Source of the DNA: Malurus cyaneus samueli
Lineage: Eukaryota; Chordata; Aves; Passeriformes; Maluridae
Direction: 5' to 3'
Assembly (NCBI GenBank): GCA_009741485.1
Contig: CM019218.1
Location: forward strand, 32,736,387 to 32,800,386
Length of the DNA stretch: 64,000 nucleotides
The notes below the pieces were generated by a model. It was not told the DNA's origin. It did no database searches and worked only from the letters and a program-made list of their open reading frames with translations. Shown one piece after another: positions 37,822-51,581 of this stretch. The number at the start of each line of letters is the position of its first letter. Positions within the stretch are counted from its first letter, which is position 1. Both the position numbers and the translations under genes were made by a program.

Positions 37822-39289
37822 CTGCCAAAAGAGACAGCACACACAGTGAGAATCAGTGCACTGCCCCCTCCAACAGGAGTAGGGAAAGGGGACATGAGGT
37901 TGGTTTGAAAATGGACAAGCAGAAAAACTTCGCCTGGACAGGTACACAAGTTAGTGACATGAGACACTGCTGAAGCAGATCATGGAGAAAATGATGTCAA
38001 ATTAACCAAAAAAAATCAGGCTGTCAGGAGCCAGACACGGATCTTTTCAGTAGCAGCATGGCTACTTAATGAGCAAATGATGCAATCACAGTGGCCCATG
38101 ACCCTGGGTCAGGCCCCTGTACACCACAGTGAACTCATTTGATTGTTTCTCTTCCCCTGTAGTTTGTCCAGCCCATATTCAAACCAGTCATTTCAATCCC
38201 ATGTTACAGCAGCTACTGCAATATGTTTTAAGCAACCAGAAAGCCAGCCAAGTTTAGAAGAACTTTGTTTCAGCATTTCTGGTGTCGAGGTGCCCATAAG
38301 AGCAAAGACCACAGTCCTCTTATTGTATGCTTCTGAGGCATGAAAACACACCCCATAATAACTAGAGCCATATCTGCAATGGCCAGTCTAGATGTTTTGT
38401 CATAAGCCTTCCAGAGTTTTCCACAGTGAAGCCTGAGGTGCCAAGAGCACCAGGCTACAACAGAGACCAGTAAGATCCAGCAGGGCAAATGTTGCTTTTC
38501 TCTGGTGCCTAGCAGAAAGAATAGTTCTAAAGACAATGTCATTTATTTCATAAATAACTGTTCATTCAAAAATTCTTTAGAATCTTCATCTTCCCTTGAG
38601 AAAGGTTTTAAAACTCTGCCTGCTGGAGATTACCAAAATCCTCCCTCCAAATTTCTCTAAACAGGGAAAAGCATCAAAGTAAAGCTACCCTGAGGACACA
38701 GCGCAGCTGTCATGCTGGAGCATTGCAAAGTAGGTGGGCCACACTGCTGAACTTCGTTCTTGATCTATTGTCAAGGTGAAATTCAGTCGTGACACGAATA
38801 GCTAGGAAAGCTACCTGTTAGGGGTAAATTCATTAGAAAACAGGAGCAGAGTGATACATAGCATAACTTGCTCTGACTCTGATATTCATTAGTGTGCGAA
38901 AAGAGTATACCACATACAGCAAGTCAGCCAAAGGGATGCATGCACAGAGATAAAAGGGCTCCCTTTCCTGTCCTATTAGTTGTTTTCCCCACTATCCTCT
39001 TCCGCAGGCACAGTTGGCATTTTAAAATTTTGCCCACCTCTGAATGTCAAATCAGTGCAAATTGCTCTGTTTTACCATCTGTATCTTTATGGTGACTCAC
39101 ATCTTTTAAGTCACTCACTCCTCAGTTGTACCTTACGATCTACATGGCAGTCAAACTCTTCTCATCTTGGCTATGCTGGACCAACATCCCATTGCTGACA
39201 CGGGCCAAAAGCAGAGGCTTAAGGAAGAGCAAAAATTCAGCAAATACCAAGGGAGGCACTTCCAGTTCTCCTTCTTAATTCTGATTATC

Positions 39290-39575
39290 AGAACTTAATT
39301 TACCCAAGTCTCAGGGAGATTATGTTTAACAGACCTCGATGAATCTTCCTTCCATGAATTTACTCAATCAACTCTTCAGCCCACTGCTCTTTTTGACACC
39401 TAAAACATCGTGGGGCAATGACTTCCACAGCTGAAATATGATTCACGTGGGAAAAAAAAGCATTTCCTTATGCTTGTTTTAAGCCGTATCTCAGTTATTT
39501 ACAAGTCTATGTCTCTCACAAATCTCCCACCAGGTAATTTCTCTAATGAGAGTGTAGCCAGCACACAGAGTCCCT
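39290..39575 (-). mobile_element. Old CR1 3' end
   Basis: The + strand follows the reverse complement of an old amniote CR1 tail in order: TCCTTCCATGAATTTACTCA, TGGGGCAATGACTTCCACAG, GCATTTCCTTATGCTTGTTT with TAAGCC, and TTACAAGTCTATGTCTC. These correspond to the familiar 'ctccatgaacttatctaat', 'ggcaacgagttccacag', 'tacttccttttgtttgttttaaacc' and 'ttaatttcattgggtgac'. It is in sense orientation to DPF3. Confidence 0.75.
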
Positions 39576-40003
39576 GGATGGGGAATGAGTACCACGGGTG
39601 GGTGCTGGAGCCCACCAGCTTCCTGCTGCCCTCAGTCCTCTGACTTCAGCTGCCACATTTCACAGCATCCCCAGGGGAGAGAAGGAACAGCCCCTCGCAA
39701 GTACAAAATGCACAAAGGAGTCAGAACATCCTTTGGCTACAGAGACTTCCTGCGGGTTTTTCAGAGGTTTTGTGCAGCGCCTGTGTGAACGTGGTGCCTC
39801 TCAGACCTGTCCTCCCTGCTGACCACCAGCTCCTGGGCAGCTGCCAGCGCAGGGATCTTTGCAGGGCAGCTGAAAGAGAGAGCTCTCTGGACTGTGCAAG
39901 CGAGTGGAGGGCACAGCCATGGGCAGAGCGTGTGCAGCAGGATCCCTCCGGACACTGAATCCCCTGCAATGACCTCAAACGCCCTTTTCCATAAAAAGGC
40001 GGT

Positions 40004-40028
40004 GGGGGGGAGGGAAGGGGAGCACGGG
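40004..40028 (+). other. Potential G-quadruplex
   Basis: Seven G, A, three G, AA, four G, AGCAC, three G: four G-tracts with loops of 1, 2 and 5 bases, which fits the usual quadruplex rule. It is on the strand opposite the DPF3 transcript. Confidence 0.6.
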
Positions 40029-43000
40029 AGAAAGGAAAAGATAAGCTGCACTACTATACAAAGAATGTGACTAGGAAGAAATGAAAGCTCATTAAAAGCT
40101 GTAATTAAAGTTGTACACTTGTGTAATCAAAGTCAGTAACAAGGAGACCCCAGTTGATCAAAGATTAACACCTCTTTCCACAAACACTTGGGCTTCCTCA
40201 GAGCCATGTCAGATTCCTTCTATATTAAACCAGGGATGCTCTCTAACTCCAACGAGTTTACTGCAAAGAAAAGCGTAGCTGTGTGACAAAAAACTGTCAC
40301 CACTCTGTAAGTCTTCCTTATGCCAAAAATCACTTCAATCATTAGAATATGCACACCACAAAACATCCGTATTAAGAAGGACAATACATCCCAGCAACCC
40401 AGATACAGGAGCTGACTGGAGTTTGCTACAGTTTCCACCTTGCTCTGAGACTGAAACTAGGTCTTCGAATGTAAAATATTTGGTTTTAAATCACAGTGTC
40501 ATGTAGAGTAAATTTCAGATTTTTCCAAGAGGGAGAAAAGGGGTTTTGAGATTCTAATGGCAGGGAAGCAACAAAGCTAATGGGTTAAAATCACTCTTGA
40601 CAAAATCTTGCAATCTAGCTGTTCCTTTACATTTATTTTAAAGATTTTTAAAATGCATCTTTTTCCTTACAGGAAAAAAAAAAATTAGAAGTGTCTGGTC
40701 ACTTCCATATTTTAATAAAGCTTGCCTTGGCTCCAATACAGCAAGCATGATCAAAAAAATGCAGTTTTCTAAGTATTCATTGGAAAGATATTCAGACACT
40801 GAGACCTTGAGGAATTGCCCTGGCCTTAAGTATGAATTAACTTTTTGTTTTAAAGTGACAAAAAAATCAAATAGTGGAAAGTAAAGAAACAGTTTTTCCT
40901 TCTGACATTGATATGACAATGGTAAACAGCTTCCCTGAAATTACTTTTGGATGCCCAGTTGTTTTGTTTTACCATTAGTCTTTACTGGAGGGATTTTGAC
41001 TCATTCCAAACTTCAGTTATTTTTTGTAAGGAAAAACAGAAAGTATACTAAAATCAAGGCAAAAAAGGGAAAGTATGATCCTGTTGTGTTCATCACTGTG
41101 GAGTCAGGGAGGTGGGACAAATCCCAGCTCTCACCCAGGAGGTTTACAATGGAGTTGGAGAACAGACAAGGGTGGGAATAAGACTGGAGAGCACATGAGC
41201 TCTAATGAAAACTCAAACAGATCAGTAGAGTTTGAGCTAGGGAGACACAAGACGAGAAAAAAATGAATACTATAAAGTGTATCATATGTCAGAAAAAAAG
41301 ATTAATTATCTGTTACATGCCTCAGAGTTTTCCCAAACTGTGTTGCTATGGAAGACTTACACTCCAACTCCTGAAAAAGTATCTGTAAAAACTATGGGGA
41401 ATTTCTGCATTGTTTTTATGAAAAGTATGTATGAGTCAGAACTGTGCTGTGCTGTGCGTGACTGCAAGGGTCAAGTCTTCCCTTTGGATGGGGAGTTAAA
41501 GGTCACACAGACTTGTCTATATTGATATTAATGACACAAAATCATCAGCATATGTGCAGATTTTAAAGATGCCGGGGAAAAAAAAGCAAGAAGTAGACAT
41601 GAGCAACTGCTGGACAAGGAAGGCAAATCATACTGAAGGCAGCACAACTGGAAATACAGAATATAACTGTCAGTACACTGTGAAAGGCACATAGCCCTTC
41701 AGCACAGAGCCCCAGGTGAAATCCCAGACATTTGGGACAGGCATGCCAGTGACACTGCTGGCATACACACAGGCTTTGCACTCACATAGCAGCCCACGGA
41801 CACGAAAATAACCTGGCTGTTGCTGACTGATAAAAGCTCCCGGACAACCTATGTTATTGCATAATTCTGCAAAGCTGCATAGGAGGGGTAAATGCTTAGT
41901 AAATGTTGGGGACTCCTTACTGGTGAGAAAAAGTTGAAGTGAAACCAAACAGCAGGCTGGGAGCAGTGGAAGCTCTGTGTGAATGGGGAGGTGAGCACTC
42001 TGAAAGCACCATCAGGCCCTGGGTGTGGGGACAGCGATGTGAGGGTGGAGCAGTTCTGTGCAGCCTTGCAGGTAGCCACTGCCATGACAGTAAGCACCAG
42101 CATGGAAGATCAGACTCTGTGACTTCCTTGAGGTCACTGTTCTCTTAAGTGTTCAAAAACTGAGGTGCTCTATCATGAAATCAAGTTAGCTAATAACAAA
42201 AGCAGGGAAGAACAATTCTTCCCTTTCCTCAGTCTTTGCCCACCTGCTCTAACTAGACCATAAGATTTCAGAGCAGACTCCAACTTACTACTTTTGTGTA
42301 TAGGATCTAGTGCCATGACTCTGCTCTCTAGGCCCCAAACCCCAAAGAAATCCAAGAACTTGCCTGTCATATAAGCCCACAACTTAGCAGCAAGGACTGA
42401 GAGCCTGACTTCACTCCAGATGTTCAAGATGTTTGTTTCTGTGCTGACAAGGGATCCTGATGGGCCCTGAAAGCAGCAGAGCAGCTCTCCACCACTGCTT
42501 TGCAGTCCATCCTACAAAGTCACGTGTTTTTGAGTACACTTACACCTTTTACAACAGCTGCAAAATAGGCAGAATCCAGTGCCCCTCCTGCAGTGCCTAA
42601 CACAACACAGGTGAGTACCCAGAGAATGTGAGCACTTGCTGAAGACCAGACAAGCTCAACCATTATTACAGGTCCACATCACCCTGGGTAAACTCGTATA
42701 AAAAAGAACCAGTCCTCCTTAAGTGCAGCTCTTAAATTTCCACCAGATACCTCTGAGTATGAATCCAGATTTTCTCCAGTTTTTGAGGCCAGGCCTCTTT
42801 CTAGTAATGTCCCTTCAAACCCATGCTCACTACATGACTAGGCAAGAAAAAAAACACCTGTTAGCACAGAAAGAAATGACTCGTCATGTAACGGACAGCA
42901 ACAGAATCTTCCTTCTGCAGCTTGCAATGGTCCCCAGCACCATCCAAAATGTGGAACTTGCTTTCCTTCTGACCATGGAGTTTCATTTACTACACATTTA

Positions 43001-43279
43001 GCATCTCATCTTACATTTTAGGTCATTTGACTCATTTGTTACTGTGAGGAAAAGCAAGGACAACCGAAAAAGACATTTAAAATCCGATCTTGTTCTTCAG
43101 CAGCACTGCCATCCAGTTTCAAACTGGGTGAGATCTGAGTAGTATGAGAGAAGTGATGCAGAAGACAATTTTTACTCTCCTTTAGGAGACATGAATGAAT
43201 GAGTCTGGAAATGATGAACCAGTGTGGTCTCAGGTCTTCTCACAAAGTTGAACAGAGACTAAGCAATCATGCAGGCACT

Positions 43280-43900
43280 CCTAAGCTATCGTTTGCTTGC
43301 AACACTGGAGACCATCTTGGACAACTACATGTCTTGGCAAGTGTTGAGAGAACAGCACTGAGCTGGCTACATTCATTCCTTTCCAGCAGGTCCCATGAGG
43401 CCCCTGACAGGCAGCTGCTCCTTCTGTCTATGACCTGTGACACGAAGAATGCCACAGGGCTTAACTCTTCAACCATTTCTATTTAATATCAATACAAAAC
43501 CTCCAGGGAATACGATGCAGCATATGGGCAGCAATGCCAGCCATTAGGGTGATGACACACAGCTTTATGTATCTTTTTCTTCCTCATGCTGACAGCACCC
43601 TCCCCAGTCTCACAGTGTTGAATGCAAGGGCAGCAGAGCTGGCAGGGGCTGAAGGCAGAAGAGATCGGACTGAGGCTGACTGGGAGTGGGAAGCATTACA
43701 AACTATGCATAACACTGTTAATGTGGACAATCTTATAGACACAAACCACCACAATCACAAGGCTTTCCTCTCCCTCTCCAGTCAGCGTAATTCTCTTCTC
43801 AAGCTGCAGCCTGGCCATGCTCATTTCTCCCATCTGGACTGGCCCACTCTGACTCTGTACCTCAGGCTAGATAAGCAACAGAGACAGAGTGAGCTGTAAA
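43280..43900 (+). mobile_element. LINE reverse-transcriptase fragment (L2/CR1-like), broken
   Basis: An open stretch near 43,345 reads ERTALSWLHSFLSSRSHE, a known LINE reverse-transcriptase motif ('GTALSWFxSFLxxRS'). Another frame from 43,449 reads MPQGLTLQPFLFNI (the 'VPQGS..SPLLFNIY' block) and, in the same frame, reaches GDDTQLYVSFSS at 43,548, the counterpart of the YADD active-site motif. A stop codon stands just before GDD and one codon is missing, so the enzyme is dead. Frames shift between blocks. It is antisense to DPF3. I cannot tell L2 from a CR1 relative by eye, and the element may continue to the right. Confidence 0.75.
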
Positions 43901-46900
43901 CTGTGCTGCTAACACAAAGCAAGACAAAGGAGTCCCTGGTCCCCACCTGTCCTCATGCCTTTTCCTCACTCTGAAACAACACTGATTTTCATGAAGGGCA
44001 CAGTGGACTAAGTTCAAGCTGCTTGAATGTCAGCTTCTCCTTTCTAGACCCAGATGCAGCTGGAAACCTGTGCTTAACAGGGTCCAGTATCACCTGGCTC
44101 CTGTAACAATTTCAGACAGCAGACCCTCAACTCCAGAGCATCTTCCCAGAAGAGATAAAGCATCCTGCTCTGCTCATCCTCACATTATGTTGGAAGATGA
44201 GTACACAACATTCATCAAAAGATCCAAGCAAAAGAAAATATAACATATTCAAGACTGTCAGACAACTATTCAGCATTAAACAACATAGGGCTGGCTAGGC
44301 TCCTCCTTTGGCTGTACTCTCTGGAATTTCCAGTCTATAGGCAGCATCTAACTGCTAAAAGCATGCACCCTTTGCAGCTGCAGAAAGGTAGGACATGGAG
44401 ATCAAAAGGAATAGAGAATGGCTTTACCGGTGATAGGTGAAGCATAACGGACTGCTCAAAATCCTACCACAAACTCTCATGGCAAGCCAGAAAGTGAAGG
44501 AATGTGCAGATTCAGTTTTCTCATAGTGGTCCATTGCATCTGTCCCTGCACAGCATTTTCTAATGATGTAAGGGGTGTGAATGTGAGCAAAGGCAAAACA
44601 AGATTTCCAGATGTGCTAGAGAATGACTCAAACTTTCTGGGCTTTCAGTTTTTCAGCATAAACTTGGCAGCTTCCTAAAGACCCACAAACACATATCTAT
44701 CCTGCACTCTCCAAGAGCCAGAGTAATTGAATCAGCTATTTAATTTCTATACATACTGAGGAATTTAACTTGATCAACAACAGGAAGACTGTATAACTTT
44801 CCCCAGCCTGGGAATTAGAGAAAATAATGGCTAGCAGGACTCTTTTGGTAGTAGGCAGACTACACAAATCAGAGCACAAAACAGTATACAAAGCAGAGAC
44901 AATGTTGCTGGAGCAGCAATGATCCAAGGGTAAACAAAAGACTTTCCAGGAGAGTTAATGCCTTTCGTTGGAAGAGCTCATGCAGACAGGTCAAAATATA
45001 CAAGCTTCTAGCGCTTGTTCACTGCACTGTGGCAGGTGCAGAGACTGTATATGGTTGGAGGGATTAGGAGCCATCAGAGCTGATGACAACCTCCTGAGTC
45101 AGCACTGGCACAACCCAGACATTACAGCACTTAAGAGGATGCCCTGAGCTACAATTCTAGGCTGAATCCCAGATCAGTGTAAAAGCAATGTGAGATTTTT
45201 CAGCACCCTCCTCCAAGCAGCCAGCACCAGCCCATCTTCTGCGTAGAAGGGCAAAGAAATCCCCTTTTGCAGGTGTTTGCCAGCAGACTTCCCCTGGTGG
45301 GTTGGAAATCCCTGGTGGCTATTTGTGGCCAAGATCAACGGGGTACTCACTGCTTGAATCATGGGGTGATGCTGACCATAAGAGAGAGCGTGGCCTCGTA
45401 GAGTTGAGCTACATTCACTGCTCTGGAAACAGGCTTAGGCTGCAATTTAATCCACTGTGAAACCAAAGGTGTCATCCCATGCAAAAAGTCTGTCTTCGAA
45501 GAAAAATGACAAAAGGTAGGCTTAACTTACAATTTGAGGAAAATCGATCTGATCAGCCCCATCCTCACAGGTATTGTAGAAATATGAGATCTCTGCTGAC
45601 ATTTCCATTTAAAGGAAAGAAACAGCAGCACAAGTTATACTGCCAAGAAGAGTGTGGTACATGATGGTATCTTGCTGACAAAAATCTGTCTTTCAGGATC
45701 AAGAGCTGCAGCCAACCTTTTGCAGGAATAAGGATCAGAACTAGAGGTGCTCCTCTTCCTGCAGCTGAGCAAGAACCCATTCAAGGCCTGCAGCCACATT
45801 CCAGCTCTCAAAGCCAAAAAATTGGCATCACTGTGCCCATCTCATAAAACTGTTAACATGCAGAGTTGTTGGCTAGATACAATGGGTATCTGTGCAAGGC
45901 ACAAGATGTGTACATATGGAATTTGGTATTTTAGAAGTTATCAGCCCCATTCCAATATACTAGACTCTGAAAACTATACTACAGTGCATGTGGTAATTTG
46001 CCCACATTTTCTCTTACTTTATTTTCATTTCCTTGAAGAGGCATCAGCAGCAGTTTCTGCACCATACATCAGGCTATCTAAGTTTTTTCCAGAGACAGAC
46101 ATTGCATTCTCTATTAGACTCAGCACAGTGACCAATTAGGTTAATCTCAGAGGCAGACTCCTTGGGGATATCTCAGAGCATCTATTCTTTCTCAGGCCAG
46201 AGTTTCTGTTTTAAAGAGATGCAGCATCATCCAATTAAATGAACAACAGGTGTGAAAGGTAATAACCTAAACCTCTTTTGTGTCTGAAGATAGCACTCAG
46301 AATTCAACTTGGTCCTAACATCCCCTAAAAGGTCAAAAATTCTCTCCAATTACTAAAGGAATGAACTAACGAAAACTTCAGCAACAGTATTAGACTGGAC
46401 ATGACAACATCCAAGGGATTTTTTGATATTTATTTTTAGAGAAGCAACTCTACCCCAGAAGCAACTGGGGCTTAGGGTCACCAGAATTCTGTTTGGCTTG
46501 AAGCAACAATAGTATTTTGGGGCCAGATGCAGTCAAAGTCTATCCATTCAGGTCCCGTGGTTCTGATTTCCCACAGTGGACCTATCTTTTGCATTTCTGG
46601 TAAAAACCATAATCTATCACCCAAGCTGGCACCAGGAAGACAGCAAACCAGACTTCTACAAATTACTCTGCCGTGACTTCCTTTGTAGCTTTAACAGCTC
46701 CCCTGCAGAACATGGGTAACACCCTACACTTACCTCACTAATAAATCGTGTGCATTACTTCAGGCACTGTCTGTACTAAAAAGATGCTCAGATCATGAAG
46801 AGAAATCCTCTCCTAGCTCTAGCTGTGCCAGCTAAAAATATCACCCATTCCCTCCTACCCTGCTGCTTTTCACTGCTTCTCTCTAGAGCTCACTGCTCCC

Positions 46901-49344
46901 ACACCTCCTGCCAGTGGCAACACTTGCGTGAGCGCTCCCTGACTCGGTTCAAGCAGGGCCATTCAATCTGTTTAAGCAAGCCCAGCTCATCGCCCAGCAG
47001 AGCTGAGGGCAAACCCCTTCTACCACCAGAGGTATCTCCAGCAGCACAACCAGCTTGAGTTGGTCTTCAAGCGGCACCCTTGTTTGTTTGCCATGGGAAA
47101 AAGCCTGTCCACACCATCGGCAGTGACAGGTCACTCAGCAGCACAGCCCTCTTGGGAGACACAGCAAATGCAAATGGGAGCTGTTCCCTACCACTCCAGT
47201 TACATCATCAGCCCAAATGATGTCAGCTGAGCTGACAACAGCATTCCTTTTCATGTGTCTCTAAGTATCTCATCTTTCATGAAGCCACATTCCTCCACCA
47301 GAGCTCAACAGGCAGTGAGATGCCAAGAAAGACCGTGGGGGTTTTGCCCCATGCTTTAAACCATGTCAGAGTCACAACTGTCCAAGCTCTACGGCAATGG
47401 TCCTGGTCTGAATGACCTCTGTTAGCCCTCTTGGGAGTCCTCAGGCTGGGATTTCCCCTGCACCTTGTGCCATTATTTAGCAGACAAATATACAGTGCCA
47501 TTCAATCCGGATGGCAGAATTTAAAAGGGATTAAAATAAACATGCAAGTAGAACAGTAGTACAAATGTTCCTAAACGGCATGCAAGCTTCCCCACTACAC
47601 TGAACTGTTATTACATTAATATTTTAGGTACTTCCTGTCCTTTGACTAGGAAGAGTTAGTGAGCTCACTTTCTTTTGCTGACTTGCGTCTTTTGTAGGAA
47701 CCTTGTATCTCCTGCTGCAAAGAAAATGCCACTCCAGGAAACAATCCATTTTGAGCAGGTGGAAATGATTCACACAAGTAGAAAAGCAGAGATTTGTACA
47801 GATCTAACATCAAAACACATCATTATTAGAGTTTTCCTTGCCTCTGAGGTCATTTGGGAAAAAATCAGCTAGACCCAATACTTAAAGATAAAGTTACTAA
47901 TCTTGAATGGATAGCACTTCCTTATCGTCAGGTACAATCTGAATACACATGTAAGAAAACACTAAAATCTAATGTACTCAGTCAATAATTATCAACCAGG
48001 AAATAATATTTTCTGTTTTCTACAAAGTCATCTCACACCTAAATAATTAAAGTTGTGTTTCTTTGAGTTATTATTTCTCTAAAATACACAGGAACAATCA
48101 GTCTGTTACCTGTATAAACCTACTGGCCTCAGCAGATGTAACGCTGGGATACACTTGACTCATGCTACACAGGGGAATTCCCAAGAGAACTGTGAATCTG
48201 ATTTCCTTTTCTCACCTCCTTCCCCCAGCTCTACCCGCAAATGGAAGTAGGGCAGATTACGGTCATTCCTCTGCTGAAGTATCATTATTGCCCCTCAAAA
48301 AGAAACAGTAAAAATTATGGGAGGTGAAACAGATGCATCCAACACATCATGTCACAGCTTCCTCAGCATAAAGAATGCGCTGTATTGAGAGCACACTGGA
48401 ACTAACCCAAAGGTCTAAGCACAGGATCTTCTGCACCTGGAGCACGTCCCATGGGAGCAGAGAAAACCATCATTGAAAATACTCACATTTAACTCTGGGG
48501 AGTGATGTTTCAAACATCTGTGCACTTGTTTCTATAGGTATTTATGCAGCACCTAAGAGGAGCTCTTTACTAAAATCAAGAAAAAGTACTTGCCACAACC
48601 AGCTTTCAGAAACTCAAATATCTGATGGTTGTTCCCATACAAATGGACTTTCCTTGCACCTCTTTTTCTTCTGACCTGCTTCCTGTTCTCAGCACCACCT
48701 TAATTCAAGTATCAGATTGAGGTGGTTATTACTGCAGAACAGTTAAAGCAAATAGAAAAGCTTTGTAATTCACTTAACAATTAGCAAAGCCTGCAATGCT
48801 GTTTTGCTGCAATTATCACTTCAAAATAAAGATTCTTTCTTCTGCTCAAATAACTCACCCTTTTGGCAAGCCTGAAAGACCCCAGTTGTTTAATGCATAT
48901 CCCCATCATGCTAGGGCGGACCTCAGATTCATTTTTGGCCCTGTGTGTTGACTGAGGTCTTCAAACATTTGTGATGAAACTGCCTGTGGCCAAGCATCAG
49001 GTCCCAGTTCAGCACAGCACGTTATTGAGTGTGCAAGTCCCCTTCAATTCAAAGTTAGGCAGATACTCAAATGTCTTTCTGAACAGAGATGGCAGCTGAA
49101 CAGGCAGCACATGCTTCAGTGCACTTTTAGAATGAGGTCTCAGAAGCAGGTACACGTGGGCAAGGCTGTTCAGGTCAGTTTATCATGTTTTCCCAGCTGG
49201 AACTAGCCAGAGCTAACACATTGCTTCCATTTTCTTTCTGGGATGTAATACACTGCAGTAGTTAAAGCCGCAGGTCACAAAAGTGTAATCTAGGGATCAT
49301 GAGACAGTCATTAATCAATCAACCAGTGGAAACAGGAGCTGGGT

Positions 49345-49412
49345 AGATATCATTATCTCTACATTACAGATGAGACACAGAGAGTTTGCATAACAAAGCC
49401 AGAGAGAAAGAA
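49345..49412 (-). mobile_element. MIR-type SINE relic
   Basis: ATCATTATCTCTACATTACA, GATGAGACACAGAGAG and TTTGCATAACAAAGCCAGAG follow the reverse complement of the MIR core ('cattttacagatgaggaaactgaggcacagagag...'). The 'gaaactgag' part has a deletion. Confidence 0.6.
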
Positions 49413-51565
49413 AACCCACTTTCTCGTTTCCCAATTTTGCTCCATCTTTTTTTCTGAAATTTGTTTTCTCACTCTGTAAGACTTCCTTCCCCAACTACCA
49501 TCCAGCAATTTTCTTGATTCAGAGACAAAGCTGACTTCACGTCATCCTGAAAGCTAGTTGAAGCTCTTCTGTACAAAAATCAGTTAGAGAAATACAAGAG
49601 TAATACCTTTCTTTTTTTTCAGATATCCTGTAAAAGCTACCTGAACACTGCAGTGACAATGACAAGCAAAGACAATGTCTAAACAAGAGTTTGGACATGG
49701 AACTAAACTGCATACAGAGTCTCCACTTGTCTGCACCCCAATTAGTACAGAATGGAGACAAGCATCACTGTGGTCTGTAAACAGGACAAGAAAAAGATTG
49801 ACAAGTAACTGAGGTAAAAGAACTGTAAGAGTCAACTGTCAGAGCAAGGAGAGGTTATAGAAAAAGAGAATGAGAGACGTTAGCCCATTGCCCTGGAGTA
49901 ATGGCTAGCCTTTAACACATGGCCTCTGCTCCTGTCAGTATTTCTTCTTGGACAGGTTATCTCAGGAATTTATGCTTTCCAATAATTACCTTTCAGAGGG
50001 CTCTCACTTATCTTGCAAGAGGAATCCAACAGTAACTTGACCTGCATTGCTCATGCAATCACCATCCACCCCCGCTAACCTTACGCCCCATCTCTCAAAG
50101 CAAAAGCAAGCAGCTCTTCCCAGACTTCCAGTGCTGCATCAGCAGCAGTTGATAAAATTGGCTGGTGAAGTTGATAAAAATATGAGTTTTAATGCTTAAT
50201 GTTACATAAACATTGATGAGCTTGCAGGCAAAAGCAGTAAAATGTTACCAACAGGTTAAAATACCTCATGTAATATTATACTATCCAGAACTCAAGATGA
50301 ACAGTTGTCTTGCACCACCATAAGAAGCATTTTTACCTGATAGGAAGTTTTATTATTTTATTGCAGCAGATCTCAGAGGCAGTCAAGATTGGCTTTAATA
50401 CATTTAGGGACTTGCAGGGCCCCCTAATTAAGCTCTCTTACTGTTACCCTTCCAATCTATCTTTTTTCCACTATGTGAATTGTTTTTCTTCTGGAAACAT
50501 CAACGCCAAAGGGAAGCTTTTGCTTTTGGCATTCACTCCAGAGCCATTTCAGATGAACTTGTCTATCTTTGCTAAAGTATACGTTATTACACTCAGTTTA
50601 ATTATACTCCCATTTGTACTCTGATCAAGACAATCTCAGGTTGGCTTTTTGTGTAAGGGACTCCATTACATCCAGTACAAGCTGATGGGAACCAATTTAT
50701 TCCCATTACCACCAGGAACAAGGAGAAGGATTCTTATTTTCTGTTCTGGATTTAATGATATATCTCTTTAGCCAGCCAGTAGTGATAAGGAAACAGTTCA
50801 TTATCGAGCTGTAAGAAAATATCAGGCCTGACACAAGAAGTCATATAACATTCATCATGGGACCCGGTCATCAGTCCAAAACATATGGTCAGGGCACATG
50901 AACCATTCAATCTGTTGCAGAGTGGATTTCCCTCAAATGGGCTTGTGGCTGCTCAGCACAGGTACCCAGAGAAATCCTTCTTTTTCCTACATCAGGCTAC
51001 CCAACTAACTTCAGCCTGGAATAATGTCCATGCTTCACTCCGGCTGCATTGTTCTAAAGGAGTCACATATTGCATTCAGACCCTTGAGAATTTTGGACAA
51101 ATACACACTCTCTCCTGGGCATTCCCATACTCCCATAGGAACAGGATGGCACCACAAGAAAGGGTTTGATGTGAGGAGAGCATAAGAGGGGAGGGCAAGA
51201 GAAAGATGGTCTTCCTTCATTAATCTTCAATAGGTGCCTTGGCCCGGCACAGCAATGCTGCACTACAGTTTGGATTTATGTTCCCCAATTAACACAATTC
51301 ACAGCATAAAGTTTTCTCTTTCTGTTTTGAAGGGGAAGGAAGAAGAGAAAAAACACATTTGGCACAACAAACTTCCCCAGCTATCCTCTGGGAACCAAAA
51401 GGGAGGGGAAAAAAAAGACTTGTCACCACACAATTGAAAATAACCCATCTTTGCTGGCTCCACTGTGTCTCAGGGGTAGATCCAAGTCTTAGCCCCCACC
51501 CTTTAGGGCTGCAGGCCTAAAACACTTGACATTCATCAGGAGAAGCAAAACAGCTTCAAGGCAAT

Positions 51566-51581
51566 GGGAGGGGGGGGAGGG
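51566..51581 (+). other. Potential G-quadruplex
   Basis: Three G, A, eight G, A, three G: a compact G-rich tract that can supply four G-tracts if a G serves as a loop. Confidence 0.5.
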
